Source of the DNA: Lymantria dispar
Taxonomy: Eukaryota; Arthropoda; Insecta; Lepidoptera; Erebidae
Direction of reading: 5' to 3'
Assembly (NCBI GenBank): GCA_032191425.1
Contig: CM063462.1
Coordinates: 11,669,186 to 11,733,185 of the forward strand
DNA length: 64,000 nucleotides
Part shown: positions 1-11,675 of the stretch, in pieces
How the letters are laid out: every line of letters starts with the position of its first letter
Position numbering within the stretch: the stretch's first letter is position 1
Made by a program: the position numbers and the translations under genes
Notes under the pieces: model-generated
Seen by the model: the letters and a program-made list of their open reading frames with translations, nothing else
Databases searched by the model: none
Told to the model about the DNA's origin: nothing

Positions 1-249
1 GTGAGATCCCCGATCATATAGTATTTTTGGGTTTAGCCCAACAAGAAATCTTCTATTGCAGTGCTAAGTCTGTTCTTTGACTGATAATGAATACCTTTGG
101 CAGTAAATCCAACAGTATACAAATTTTGTCAGTGTTTAATATGTAAATAATTAAAATAAGGTAGATATTACACTGCCAGTCAAAAGTTTGAGACCATCAA
201 TAATAAATTTGCAAAATCACTAAATTTATCTGAAATATTAGTAATATAA
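1..249. repeat. AT-rich flank with a Tc1-like terminal motif
   Basis: No coding signal is visible. Around 168-205 the sequence CACTGCCAGTCAAAAGTTTG resembles the outer terminal inverted repeat of Tc1-like transposons. The partner terminus is not in the window, so this may be a solo end or a chance resemblance. Confidence 0.3.
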
Positions 250-317
250 TCCTTACTAATATTATAAATGCGAAAGTAACTCTGTCTGTCTGTCTGTCTG
301 TCTGTCTGCTACGCTTT

Positions 318-2440
318 CACGTCTAAACCACTGGACCGATTTTGATGAAATTTGGTACAGAGATGGACTAAAGCTTGAGAAAGGACATAGGCTACTTTTT
401 ATCGCAAAAAATGGGTATAAGGGGTTGAAATAGGGGATGACATTTTGTATGGAAATTCGTCATTTTCGATGATAGAACCACGAATCTTTGTATTAAGACA
501 CCTAATAATAAATAAATAAATATTTGTTCAAGCGCTTTGGAAATTTCATTTACATGGGGATGAAATTCAACCCCTAAAATACCAAAAAGCACAGCCGAAA
601 CCACTGGGCCTAGAAACGTATTTTTTTACACCATCATATTTCTTGGGGTGCACGAGCACTAGCAAAGGATTTTTGGAAATTCACCCCCTTAAGGGGGTGA
701 AAAACATATAGTCTTTCGCGTCTAAACCGATTTTGATGAAATTTGGTACAGAGATGGACTAAAGCTTGAAAAAGGATATAGGCTACTTTTTATTGCGAAA
801 AAATGGGTTTAAGGGGTTGAAATAGGGGATGATATTTTGTATGGAAATTCGTAATTTTTGATGATAGAACCGTGAATCTTTGTATTAAGGCACCTGATAA
901 TAAATAAATAAATATTCGTTCTAGCGTTTTGGTAGTTTCACTTACATAGGGATGAAATTCAACCCCTAAAATACCAAAAAGCATACAGCCGAAACCACTG
1001 GGCCTAGAAACGTTTTTTTTTTACACCATCGTATTTCTTGGGGTGCACGAGCACTAGCAAAGGATTTTTGGGCATTCACCCCCTTAAGGGGGTGAAAAAC
1101 ATATAGTCTTTCACGTCTAAACCGATCTTGATGAAATTTGGTACAGAGATGGACTAAAGCTTGAGAAAGGATATAGGCTACTTTTTATCGCAAAAAAATG
1201 GGTATAAGGGGTTGAAATAGGGGATGACATTTTGTATGGAAGTTCGTCATTTTCGATGATCGAACCACGAATCTTTGTATTGAGGCACCTAATAATAAAT
1301 CCTTACTTCCTTACTAATATTATAAATGCGAAAGTAACTCTGTCTGTCTGTCTGTCTTCTACGCTTTCACGTCTAAACCACTGAGCCGATTTTGATCAAA
1401 TTTGGTACAGAGATGGAATAAAGCTTGAGAAAGGACATAGGCTACTTTTTATCGCGAAAAAATGGGTATAAGGGGTTGAAATAGGGGATGACATTTTGTA
1501 TGGAAATTCGTCATTTTTGTTGATAGAACCATGAATCTTTGTATTAAGGCACTTTATCATAAATAAATAAATATTCGTGCTAGCGTTTTGGAATTTCATT
1601 TATATGGGGATGAAATTCAACCCCTAAAAGACAAAAAGCATACAGCCGAAACCACTGGGCCTAGAAATGTAATTTTTTACACTGTAGTATTTCTTGAGGT
1701 ACACGAGCTCTAGCAAAGAAATCGCGAAAAAATGGGTATAAGGGGTTGAAATAGGGGATGACATTTTGTATGGAAATTCGTCATTTTTGATGATAGAACC
1801 ATGAATCTTTGTTTTAAGGTACTTGATAATAAATAAATAAATATTTGTTCTAGCGTTTTGGAAATTTCACTTACATGGGGATGAAATTCAACCCCTAAAA
1901 CACCAAAAAGCATACAGCCAAAACCACTGAGCCTAGAAACGTATTTTTTACACCGTCGTATTTCTTGGAGTACACGAGCACTAGCAAAGGTTTTTTGGTA
2001 AATCACCCCCTTAAGGGGATGAAAACACCGTAATCTTTCACGTCTAAATTACTGAATCGATTTTAATGAAATTTGGTACAGAGATGAACTAAAGCTTAAG
2101 ACAGGACATAAGCTACTTTTATCCCAAAACATTGGGTGTAAGGGGTAGAAATAGGGGATGACATTTTGTATGGAAATTCGTCATTTTCGATGATAAAACC
2201 ATGAATCTTTGTATTAAGGCACTTGATATTGAACAAATAAATATTCATTCTATCGTTTTGGAAAATTCGCTTACGTGGGGATGAAATTCAACCCCTAAAA
2301 GACCAAAAAGCATACAGGCGAAACCACTGGGCCTAGGAACATATTTTTTTTTACACCGTCATATTTCTTGGGGTACACGAACACTAGCAAAGAATTTTTG
2401 GAAAATCAGCCCCTTAAGGGGGTGAAAAGCGTATAGACAA
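318..2440 (+). repeat. Tandem array of about 395-bp units
   Basis: The motif GTCTAAAC/T followed by GATGAAATTTGGTACAGAG recurs at 321, 720, 1115, 1371 and 2042. The first two intervals are 399 and 395 bp. The copy at 1371 follows a fresh Helitron-type 5' end and a TCTG microsatellite, and a unit beginning near 1725 has lost its front. Each unit carries AAGGGGTTGAAATAGGGGAT and AATTCAACCCCTAAAA. The minus-strand ORFs here (for example 392-604, 790-984 and 1710-2006) repeat the same peptide unit by unit and are products of the repeat, not genes. Confidence 0.8.
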
Positions 2441-2874
2441 AACTATTAGGGCCAGGCACGTAAAAATTTGTATGCGATTCACTTTCTTTTGTTATATGTG
2501 AGCTCTAAGAAATTATTTTTTGAACCTCAACCCCTAAGGGGGTGAAAATATATAGCTGAAATCATTAGGCCTAGAAACGTAACATTTTGTATGAAGTTGT
2601 CTTTCTCGGAGAAAGTGCTCATAAAAAAAGAGTTTTTTGCAATTTTACCCCTAAGGGGGTGAAAAGCGTTTATCCGAAATCAGTGAGCCGAGGAACGGTT
2701 ATTTTAGTACACGGTCGGCTCTCTTGGATTATCCTAAGATTTTTTCTTAGTGCTCGCTTACCAAGCACTATGAAAGAACTTCTGGCAGTCTCACCCCTAA
2801 GGGCATGAAAAGTGAAAAAAAATAATGGTCCTAGGAACGTGAAAGTTCTGTTTTGGGATAAGCGAGTACTTACA

Positions 2875-3126
2875 TTGTCCGTGTGGTGACGGAGTAAGAA
2901 TACAATTCACCATCCCCCTATCTTACCCGTGGGTGATCGTACGAGACGACTAAGGGATATAAAACGCATATAACATCTATGCGAGAGCAGGATAACTCAA
3001 AATAAAATCCTATACCAACACGTCTGACCAGCGTGGTATAGTAGGTCAATTACCCTTCCATTATGGAGGAGACCCGAGCCCAATAGCGGGACGTATATGG
3101 GCTGAGATGATGATGATGATGATGAT
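2875..3126 (+). mobile_element. SINE-like element S1 (GATGAT tail)
   Basis: The head GTGTGGTGACGGAGTAAGAA is followed by CGACTAAGGGATATAA and CACGTCTGACCAGCGTGG, ending in GGGCTGAG plus GATGAT repeats. Flanking copies of GAGTACTTACA (2864) and GAGTACTAACA (3127) form an 11-bp target-site duplication with one mismatch. The same family recurs at 9.4, 15.5, 23.6, 26.0, 36.3, 41.8 and 44.6 kb. Confidence 0.75.
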
Positions 3127-3298
3127 GAGTACTAACAAAGAATTTTTGGAAATTCAACCCCTAAGAGGGTGAAAAGTGCATAGCCAAAGATGTGTGAAAT
3201 TTTGTATACCGATCTGTTTTTTGGGGTAAGCTCACTAAGGAATAATTTTAGGCAGCCCTAAAAGAGTGAAACGTATATAGTCGAAGACACCCAGCCTA

Positions 3299-3545
3299 CA
3301 TATCATCATTATTTTGCTCTTATCCTAATTACTTTGGATCGACGCAATATGTAGGTACTCTTCTCCCATCGTAGATATATCGCAAAGGTTCTAGCAACAT
3401 TTTATGACCGGCTGCCTGACGGACGACATTGTTGGCCAGACGGCATCACCAATTGGTCCAGATCGATGTAAATCTTTGTCTTAGTAGTATTTTGGGACAC
3501 CCCACAAACAATGAAAGCGTGGTAATATTCCTAGCCGCTACCAGC
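3299..3545 (-). mobile_element. Diverged SINE-like element S2
   Basis: TCATCATTATTTTGCTCTTA at the left, GACCGGCTGCCTGAC inside and AGCCGCTACCA at the right match the better copies at 9416 and 60001. The CAT-repeat side is the 3' tail, so the element lies on the minus strand. It is heavily mutated. Confidence 0.5.
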
Positions 3546-4473
3546 CAGTAAGTCGAGATATTAAGTAAATTTTCTATCTCTACAAATAAATAAATTTGAA
3601 GCGTCTGTTTGTCTATCAAAATAATAGGTTTTATTTATGCACACAATTATTTGCACGATACCTATAACTAAAAAACTGTTCAAATTTTTTTGTTTTTGTG
3701 TTGTGAGTCACATAGGCATTTTTTATCTCGGCATTCGCATGGGAATGAGGTCTACGTAGGTGAAACTGCGGGAATTTAATCGATATAATTTTTTTTCACC
3801 AATGGAAAGCTACATTATCAGGGACTAAGGAAAGACATATTTATCATCGTATTTCCACGGGAATCTGAACTACAAGTGTGGAAGTAATATTCAAATGTGA
3901 AAGTTTGTGAAGATATTTGGATGTTTGTTACTTAATCATGCGTAAACTGTTGAGCAGGTTTGGATGAAAATGGACACATAGAGTATTTTTTAAATTAAGA
4001 AATAGAATACTTTTTATGCCGATAATATTCTTTGCGATAATAGTTCAATATGCAAGTTAATTTTAACGCGGGCGAAGCCGCGGGCAAAAGCTAGTATGTT
4101 ATATATATATGTCTACATACGGGCCTATTTTATCGTTCATAAACATTATTGGGAAACTACTTCATTTGTATATCATCCATGAAAAAAGTAATAAAGTTAT
4201 TGATTGTTAAATTTTTAGAACCTCATCAATATAATAAATGTTGCTTTTGTTTTTATTAGCGAAAATCGCAATTTGCTCCAACTTCTCCGATTTTTCTATT
4301 TTTATTTTAAGCTCTTATTTATAAAACAGTTAAAAATTACATTGAATAAATCACCAATATCAGTGACTAAAATCCAGAAACAATTGCGAAACAGCAAGTT
4401 ATTTGATAGTGCTTCTATTCAAAAACATCTGCCAAAGCTTTAAAACAAAAGACGCATACAGTGGGCGCAAGCA

Positions 4474-4737
4474 ATGGAGTCTTTGTTGCTCTTGGTGGGC
4501 TGTAGAGATGATTTAAAAAAGTGCTTTAACATGCTACTGAATAAAAATGATGTATTTGGTTCCAACTGCCCATCATGGTGGCAGTTCTACTATGATCTGA
4601 GGTTGTATATCAGGCCAAGGATTCATGACCCTTGTCTTCATTATCCAAAGTATAGTTTAAATTGGAGTAAAGGTTATTTAGAAATGGAACAGTTGGAAGG
4701 GTTGTTGGAAATTATGAAATGGCCCACAGACGCCTGA
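4474..4737 (+). CDS. Unrecognised 87-aa ORF, possibly an exon or retrocopy fragment
   Basis: The protein begins MESLLLLVGCRDDLKKC and ends EIMKWPTDA. It is rich in aromatic residues (WWQFYYDLRLYIRP near residues 34-47), unlike a random AT-rich frame. An in-frame stop lies 33 bases before the ATG. A neighbouring frame (about 4365-4443) also reads as plausible protein (KIQKQLRNSKLFDSASIQKH), which suggests a broken longer coding region or a spliced gene. The polypyrimidine run and CAG after the stop (about 4740-4752) resembles a splice acceptor. I do not recognise the family, and it could be noise. Confidence 0.3.
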   Translation: MESLLLLVGCRDDLKKCFNMLLNKNDVFGSNCPSWWQFYYDLRLYIRPRIHDPCLHYPKYSLNWSKGYLEMEQLEGLLEIMKWPTDA

Positions 4738-5732
4738 ACTCTCTCTCTCCAGAACTTTTCTGTGCAGTTTGATGACAATGTTTTTCATATCAAGCTATGT
4801 AGAATGCTTTGTTAAAATACTTAAAGAATATTTTGCAAGAGTCGGCTAGCTTTTATGCCAAAATTCATTGAAAACTTATTAAGTGGAAAGGGTGGTATCT
4901 AGATTGAACACAATAACCATATGTATGTGTCATTAAATAAGTGCAAAGATGCAACAGGGCAAGCGAGAAATTTAAAAGTATATATTATACTAATATTTTG
5001 GATAAAAATAACCTTTTATTTAGTACAATGTATATTATACAAAATATTGTATCATTTGTTTGCAGTTTAACCTTGAGTAATTTACAATGTTAAAAAACTT
5101 GTATAATTGATTGAAAAATACCGATTTTTAAGTTGTAATTGAATATAACTCACTGTCTGCATTAGTTCTATATGAAATGCAAGTCATCATATAACTGTGA
5201 CAACCAAAATACATACATTTTTTTGTTGAATGTACTACAAAAAGAAAATACACAAAGGTGTAATATTATTGCATGTTCTGATTTATGTACAAATATGCCA
5301 GCATCGTAAACAATTTGAAACAATTATTCAATGAGCTACACCACTTAATTTAATACAATTTATAACATTAAAAGTAAAATGTGTCTTTAAAATAAAGGTT
5401 ATGTTTTATGTAGTTTGATATTTACGATTTGTTTATAAATACTTTATATTGGTACCCAATCTGATTCACTCGTTTGGAGCTGTATATAACACAGTCTAAA
5501 GCATATATTGTGAACAAAACATAATCCTACATCCACACAATTTATAATTTGTTGACATGAAATGGAACATTGAAATGTCAAAGTACGTAGATATATAGTT
5601 GACGCTCTACCTATGCATTATCGTCTCGAATGCTTCTAGATATTACGTAAACACAACATTTCCGTATGTACACTAATATTTCTTTGTTACTAACACTGAA
5701 TTACACAGTAATTTTAGCAAATAAAGCGTTAC

Positions 5733-5885
5733 CTCTTGCTCCCCAGTAAAATCACTAGCAGTAGAGCCACGGGCTGGTGGGTGATTCTCTGGAGTAGTCT
5801 CATGGTAAACAGTTCCCGATAAAACACTAATGCGTTTTCTGTTTTGAAATTTAAGTGGTTTGCCAGGGAATCTTGACCTTCCCAT
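5733..5885 (-). CDS. Candidate first coding exon of an unrecognised gene
   Basis: Reading from ATG at 5885 gives exactly 51 codons, starting MGRSRFPGKPLKFQNRKR and ending with acidic DFTGEQE. The frame then meets a good splice donor (GAG|GTAACG) at 5733/5732. The peptide is basic at the N terminus and low in hydrophobic residues. The exon lies beside a CpG-richer stretch (5930-6000) that could be a promoter. No continuation exon was found downstream (below 5730) in this window. It may be a host gene or the start of a transposon-derived gene. Confidence 0.4.
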
Positions 5886-6432
5886 TTTGATTTGCACGTA
5901 AACGGAGAACACTTAGTGCGTTCCTAGCGAATGCAAGGAAACTGGCGCGCATGCTCGGGCCCGCGCGCTCCGCAACGCCATTTCACTCATTTATGCAATG
6001 TGTTTAACAAATTACGACGCAGTTTTGTTCACAGTGACGCTCAAACATAAACACTAGCGTTACCCTTCACATTATTCACTAAAACTATCACTTCTCACTG
6101 TTTTTGCAAAAGATAAATCATCCATCATTTTTTTAATGGTCGACTGGTTGTTAAGTTAGCGTTAGTCGTATGTATCACATCCATTCAACTAAGCATCAAC
6201 TGCTAATAAAACAAAAGAGCATGTAGCGATATAGACGATTCTATAACAACACACATTGACAACACTTCGTTTAGTTCCATTTGATTATAGGTAAATAAAT
6301 TATTAAAATTGAATTGCCGTAATTTGACAAAGATGGCTGTTCGCCGCGCTTTAACAATAGCGTACACGAGTGATTAATGAGACGAGGCGCGAGGCCGCGG
6401 TGTGAACGACACCTGGATCTCGGAGGCCAGTT
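5886..6432. promoter_or_regulatory. Possible bidirectional promoter region
   Basis: This stretch separates two head-to-head candidate first exons. It has two CpG-rich patches (about 5930-5990 and 6335-6425) in an otherwise AT-rich neighbourhood, and no ORF or repeat motif shared with the rest of the window. The assignment rests on layout and composition only. Confidence 0.3.
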
Positions 6433-6581
6433 ATGGATTTTGAACCAATAGCAACGTTAATTCGGACCGGTATGAAAACAAACATGTCGCTCGCGCTAAG
6501 TCGTTTCAGAAGAGTAAGTGCCATGCCAACTATTACTCGATATCTCAGTACTCTATCTACACTTAACACTAACAATAATAG
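6433..6581 (+). CDS. Candidate first exon encoding a mitochondrial-type presequence
   Basis: The ORF opens MDFEPIATLIRTGMKTNM and continues SLALSRFRRVSAMPTITRYL, a segment rich in Arg, Ser, Ala and Leu with no acidic residues, as in mitochondrial targeting peptides. Translation could start at the first ATG or at the Met of NMSLALSRF. A strong donor, AATAG|GTATGT, follows at 6581/6582. The open frame past the donor (to 6753) loses this character, which supports a splice there. Downstream exons were not found. The function is unknown. Confidence 0.35.
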
Positions 6582-7640
6582 GTATGTAATGGTTTATGTA
6601 CTGATTTCAGTCAATTTTCGTCAAACGAAAATGTTATGTTGTGCTTATTCTGATCTATTAGGTATACACATATTGCGCGAACGGTTTTTAGAAGTTGGAA
6701 CGCAACGCAACGGTATTGACCAATTTGACGACATCAATGTTGAACTTAGATAAATTTACTTTATACGGACGCTCATCTTTTAAACCAATCTGAAGTAGGT
6801 ACGTAGATTGATTAATTCTAGTTAAAATGAGGCTCGGTTCTTTAATTTACGATACACCATGACCAGTGTTCTGTATTTAGACTAGGTACATTATTAGATT
6901 TACGTTGAAAATGTTTTGTATTAGTTTAATTGATAGAACTAATAAGTAGGTAAATTATTTTCCTATTAAAAATAATTTTAGTAAATATACCTAATATCTC
7001 GCTATTTAAGGAATTACTTTATCATTTATATTTTAGAAAAAGAATATGCTTGTGAATATTACATTTTAATTAAATGATTGGAAAAGATGTGATGAATATA
7101 TTTTCAAATTAAAACAACAATGAATAGGTATGTATCTTAACTCAGTCGTTTTTACGATGTAGCGATGTAGGAACCTACGAACATAAATATGCCGAACTAA
7201 GCCGAAACGATATTGATGTTTTACGACAGAGTTATTATTAGTATTAAGTTACTGCCTATCTACATATTGTTATAGACATAGATCTATAAGTAAACCGACC
7301 GAGCTCTATAGTATGCATGTAGTTAAGTTTTGTTTTTTAAATAAGTTGGGTATATGTGGTGGATCGTCGCCGACCTTTTGACAAACCATTCTCAAAAAGC
7401 ATAGTAAAATAGCAATATCTTACGACAAATATACAAAATCAAGTTTACACGCGTCGATTCTTAAAAAAAATTCAAAGATAAAGATTTGACAAAGACCCTC
7501 AGCGAACGCATGACTAGTGCAAAGAGAAAACAGTGGCTTACGGCGATGTCATAATAACTATTTTGTAGAATTTTTAATATTTCGTTACAAGATTTGCAGA
7601 CCTTGCTCAGAGTCTAGAGAACGTGGAAAACATATCTTTC
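6582..7640. other. AT-rich stretch, no gene seen
   Basis: Very AT-rich, with no conserved ORF, terminal repeat or family motif that I can recognise. It could be intron of the candidate gene starting at 6433. Confidence 0.4.
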
Positions 7641-7649
7641 ACTTTATAT

Positions 7650-8790
7650 GCCACTATTAAATAAAGTGATGGAGATACGAGTTTATAATTTTTTTAGAAC
7701 TTACACTCCTCGACTGGTGGGTTCATCAAGCGATATGGTCTGCCCAATGCCACTTCAGTGGATAATTCTTTGTGTTATGTCGGTTACGCAGTCTTCTGCG
7801 AATTTTTTAATTTCCGATTCTACCTCGCAGAAAAATCTCGAGCATAGCCCGTTTACATAGCCGCTGACCGAATTTGAGTTTAGTTATGAGGCCTACATTT
7901 AGAGACCTCTTTTCCGTGCCATAAGTCATCACTCGTATTCTTTCAGCTATTGAGGTATGTTGGATTAGAAGATCCTGCTATCATTTCTCAAACACTGCCC
8001 AGCCGAGTTGGATTTGTTGGCTGAACTCATTTTCGGCATTGGGTCTACCTAACTGGACTGTTTGTCCTAGGTAAACATAATGATCGACAATTTTGAGGAT
8101 CGCATTGGCGACTAGGACCCGTGTTGAAATGACATGCTGAGATTGTTGAGCTATAACGACAGGATTGTTGAGCTATAACGATGTGTTTGTAAATCAAAGA
8201 TGTCGAGTCCAGCCCAATCTAAGAGTTTGAAAACATCTTCCAAAACAAAGGTGAAGCGTTTCGGAGGGATGATGTAGTCCTGTCCCAGACCTATCTGCAA
8301 TTGGATCGATTTCGATCGATTTTTGCAAATACTTCAGCACTTTTGGTATATCTAACAATAAGCGATTTGGCACTGCTGAAGGGACTACAGAACCACCCAA
8401 GTTTTGACGGAATCAAAGGCTTGCTCTTAGTCCGCAAACGCTATAAACAGAGACCGATTGTACTTCTCAGTTTTCTGGATAATCTGCCGAAGTGGATGTC
8501 GCCTATGGTACTATAGACTTTTCAAAAATCAGGTTGCTCAGACAGCTGGAAGTCACTGAACTTGTGGACGAGTTGCTCAGTGATGATCCTCGAAAACAAC
8601 TTGTCGATGTGGCTTAAGAGTGAGAGGTCTGTAGTTCTTTAGAATAGTTTTGTCACTCTTGTCGAAGAACAGTAACACCACGATTCAGGAACGTCGTCCC
8701 TGAGAACAACGAAAATGAATAATTTCTGAAGGGCTTTATAAGACCGGCGTACCTCGATTACGAAAGGACGTCGTGCGGCGCCATATAGCT
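7650..8790 (-). pseudogene. Decayed RTE-clade LINE reverse transcriptase
   Basis: The stretch matches, on the same strand and in the same order, the better preserved RTE relic at 36.4-37.4 kb. Shared blocks include the region around 7715-7900 (CGATATGGTCTGCC, CCGATTCTACCTCGCAGAAA, GTTATGAGGCCTACAT) and AACATAATGATCGACAA near 8080. The minus-strand frame is broken by many stops. The 8480-8780 part contains antisense RT-like text (for example around GTTGCTCAGTGATGATCCTC). It is a dead copy. Confidence 0.6.
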
Positions 8791-8879
8791 GTTGATCTGA
8801 CTAACTTCCACATCGCTATTGAGCTGACTACTGCTTCTCTACCTATTAGACTACTTTCTACACTTATGGGGCCAGCCAA

Positions 8880-9390
8880 GATACTAATACACTGACGTAA
8901 AATCGTCAATTTCACTAATCAGTCTCTAACCGGCATTGACCCCCCTAGGCCCTATTACATAATTAGATTGGACCTATACTCTACAATATCACCAGAACAA
9001 TGCTTATAATAGAAAGGCATAAATTTAAGTCCAAATAATATTAATGTCTAAAGAAAAACAAAGATTAGAAGGGCCTGGTTTTTATTTAAAACATGAACGA
9101 CAAATAGGTAGATACCATTAATTGAATTTATTGTTACGACAACAACATCAACTGGTTCCTAGGAACTTGATAGATATGCATTAGAACTTTTTCTTTTATG
9201 TAATGTATTAGATGGTATACGAAATACCATCATGTCTAGTAATTATATAAAAAAACTGATACAATTAGGTTAGATTTGTTAATTATACTGTAACAATAAT
9301 CGATTTACTGTAAGTATAATTTTTACCCATGTATCAGCTATGTTTGTCAACAACAACCACAGGTTTTATACGATCATGAACTATATGTTA
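8880..9390. other. AT-rich stretch, no gene seen
   Basis: No coding frame, terminal repeat or family motif is recognised between the RTE relic and the next SINE. Confidence 0.35.
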
Positions 9391-9394
9391 TTTC

Positions 9395-9800
9395 GTGTGG
9401 TGATGGAGTAAGAATCATCATCATCATCTTGCTCTTATCCCAATTACTTGGGGTCGACGCAATATGTCATCTGTTTTGACATATTGCAAAAAGTTTCGGC
9501 AATGACTTTTATGACCGGCCGCCTGCCTGACGTCAACCCTCCCTGGGAATGCAATCGTTGACCCAAATGGTACCAGATGGAGTTGGTCCGGGTCAATCTA
9601 GGAGTAAGAATACAATTCAACATTTCCTATCTTGCCCGTGGATATCGTAAAAGACGACTAAGGGATATAACGTGCATATAACATTTATGCAAGAAAAGAA
9701 AAACTCGAAATAAAACCCTATACTAACATGTCTGACCAACACGGTATAGTGGGTCAATTTTCCTTCTATTGGAAAGGAGACTTGAGCCCAGCAGTGGGAC
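9395..9800 (+). mobile_element. S1 SINE-like element interrupted by an S2 element
   Basis: The S1 head GTGTGGTGATGGAGTAAGAAT (9395-9415) is cut by an S2 insertion and resumes at 9601 with GGAGTAAGAATACAATTC. It continues through CGACTAAGGGATATAA and CAGTGGGACATTTATAAGCT. The S1 element is therefore older than the S2 insert. Confidence 0.75.
9416..9600 (-). mobile_element. S2 SINE-like element with 11-bp target duplication
   Basis: The insert begins with CAT repeats and TTGCTCTTATCCCAATTACT. It is flanked by perfect copies of GGAGTAAGAAT at 9405-9415 and 9601-9611. The CAT side is the 3' tail, so the element is on the minus strand. Compared with the copy at 60001 it lacks about 80 bp of head, that is, it is 5' truncated, as expected for retroposition. 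Confidence 0.85.
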
Positions 9801-9879
9801 ATTTATAAGCTGAGACAAACTATCTGTTAAATTTACGCTCGCTGATACCTATATGTATATTTCGGGAAACTTAAGAGGA

Positions 9880-10510
9880 TCTTCTCGTCCAACATACCTC
9901 AATGTCTGAAAACACAGGTCTGCGACCAGTGTGTAATTACTAGGGACGACTTACGGCACGGAAACGTGTTTCGTAAATGTAGTCCTTGTGGCGACTATCC
10001 GCCACTAAGACAACTTGGACCGCAACCCAACATGCGAAGCAGACTCAAAGTCGCTCAGCGTGCTATTGCTATGGAACCGGCTTTGCTCGCATTTCTCTGC
10101 AAGATTACCTGAAATACGGAAATCCGCAGCAGAACGGGTGTGACCGACATAGCACGAAGAATTAGCACGCTGATGTGGCAATGGGCAGGCCACATCGCTC
10201 GACGAACCGATAACCGAGTCTGGATGTAATTTGTGCTCGTTAATTATATGTTTGTAAAGTCCCCCGCAATACAAGGATTATTTCCTTAGTGCAGGGTGTT
10301 GTCTTAAAAAAAAAAAAAAAAAAAAACTGGCGGGAAAGAAAGGTTCTAGAGTGATGACCACATATCTGATGACTTTGTGTAAGACGACCCCACAACTAGG
10401 TGGACCGACGACCTGGTGAAAGTAGCTTGGCGTCGTTGGATGCAGGCGGCACAGGACCGTACTCTGTGGCGTAACCTAAGGGAGGCCTACGTCTAGCAAT
10501 GGACAGTTAG
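9880..10510 (+). pseudogene. 3' part of an RTE-clade LINE, interrupted
   Basis: The plus-strand reading includes NIPQCLKTQVCDQCV near 9895, RISTLMWQWAGHIARR near 10165-10210, and DPTTRWTDDLVK-like text near 10395. This is the C-terminal order of RTE reverse transcriptases. The end GGCTGAAACGATAATGATA matches the GATGAT-type tail. Stops and a poly(A)-tailed insert at about 10215-10326 break the frame. Confidence 0.7.
10215..10326 (+). mobile_element. Poly(A)-tailed retroposed fragment
   Basis: The motif TTAATTATATGTTTGTAAAG followed by TATTTCCTTAGTGCAG ends in about 20 A residues and sits between two parts of the RTE relic. The same sequence occurs in reverse orientation at about 57865-57965, so it is the 3' end of a dispersed retroelement whose family I do not recognise. 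A clear target duplication is not visible. Confidence 0.55.
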
Positions 10511-10559
10511 GCTGAAACGATAATGATACCTATAATAAGTATCTATGTATATGTATCGT

Positions 10560-10987
10560 AGATTACGATAATTTATTTGCAGTTAATCGGGATTCAGACT
10601 ACGCTATACTATTGTGTTATATAGTAATTATAGTATAGCAAAGAAGGACCTAATGCTATACTATATAGCATGGCGTTCACATTACGCGATATTATCTTTT
10701 TTTTTTTTTTTTGTGTGACTTAGTTGGCCAGCATTTATAATATATAGCAAGCTCAGTTGACGGCGATCTCTGAAGAGCTTGCGGGACGGCCGGGGGTGAG
10801 GGAGGAAAAAGAGGGTGGCGCGTGATATAGCACAGCATGAACTCAGCACATCGCACCAATTTATAGAGTATATTAAGCCAATAAAATATAGTACAGTACA
10901 GTGTGAACGTGTCCGTAACAATGAATAGTGCGCGATATTGTTGTGCTATGAGCTATATACTACATATATGCTATTATATTATAGCTT
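10560..10987. repeat. Region of short TATAGCA-type repeats, no gene
   Basis: Several short repeats of CTATACTA/TATAGCA occur in both orientations (10600-10675 and 10940-10985), with a T run at 10689-10711. The flanks could belong to one older element into which the R1 LINE at 11003 inserted. No ORF is credible. Confidence 0.3.
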
Positions 10988-11675
10988 AGTCTGAAAGCGG
11001 CCTTTTTTTTTAGGGTTCGCCCATTGTGTGCGCACCCACCGCCCGGATCCGTCCGGGGCAACAGAGGGGCAGCGCGCAGCCCCATGACACGTCGCCTTCG
11101 TTGTTGGGCCGACCACCGGTGGAGGGTAACTTGTCTTCAGTGGTCGGCCCGACGGAATACCCCGATCGCGGGGTACCCTCCGCTCTCGACCTTCCCCCTT
11201 GCGGACGTCGGCCGCCGTCACGCGGTCAGCCTCTCTACGGGTGACGGACTAAATCCCCGGTCCAGTCACCCACGACCTCGGCTAGGACGGCATTAGGCGC
11301 AGATACTCGCGCCTGCGCCGCCCGAGTCGCCGGCGGCGGATTACGTCGTCGTGGAGGCGTTCCTCCCACACGCGCTCCGCCGCCTCCTTCCGCGAGACGA
11401 CTGCCCCGCAGAAGGCGGCGACTGCGGCCCAGTTTCTGATGTCGCCGAGCATCTCCCTAGCGATGGTCGGCAGCGTCAGGTCGGCACCGATGATTGCGAC
11501 GAAATCACGGCGCTGCTCAGCCCACGCGGCACACACCTTGAGTGTGTGCCACCGTGCGGTAGCCGCGTATGGCCCTGACTGCCATAGCTATCTGTGGACG
11601 CCACAGGAGAGCGCTGAAACGGACGGTTAGGGACCCCGCCCACATCGGTGCGCCATATAGGGCCATCGACCGGAT

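Larger units (their letters stand above)
250..4094 (+). mobile_element. Cluster of nested Helitron-like non-autonomous elements
   Basis: The left edge reads A|TCCTTACTAATATTATAAA and the right edge reads GCGGGCAAAAGCTAG|T. These are the TC...CTAG ends between A and T expected for lepidopteran Helitrons, and the short hairpin GCGGGCGAAGCCGC lies just inside the 3' end. The interior is not one simple element. It holds a second 5' terminus near 1311, an array of about 395-bp units, two SINE-like inserts, and a diverged copy of a second Helitron family near 3576-3870 (motifs ATAAATAAATTTGAAG and TCAAAATAATAGG). No replicase ORF is visible, so the elements are non-autonomous. The outer boundaries may belong to different elements. 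Confidence 0.55.

Noticed and set aside
250..340. TCTG repeats considered as a CRISPR-like or regulatory array
   Set aside because: A microsatellite common inside these Helitron-like elements; no repeat-spacer structure exists anywhere in the window.
392..2006. Several 64-98 aa minus-strand ORFs with the same peptide (for example FGILGVEFHPHVNEI)
   Set aside because: They recur once per 395-bp repeat unit and follow the repeat, not codon constraint.
11024..11296. GC-rich plus-strand ORFs over the R1 3' UTR
   Set aside because: They are antisense to the R1 3' UTR and C-terminal ORF2; the high GC content of the R1 family makes long open frames on both strands.
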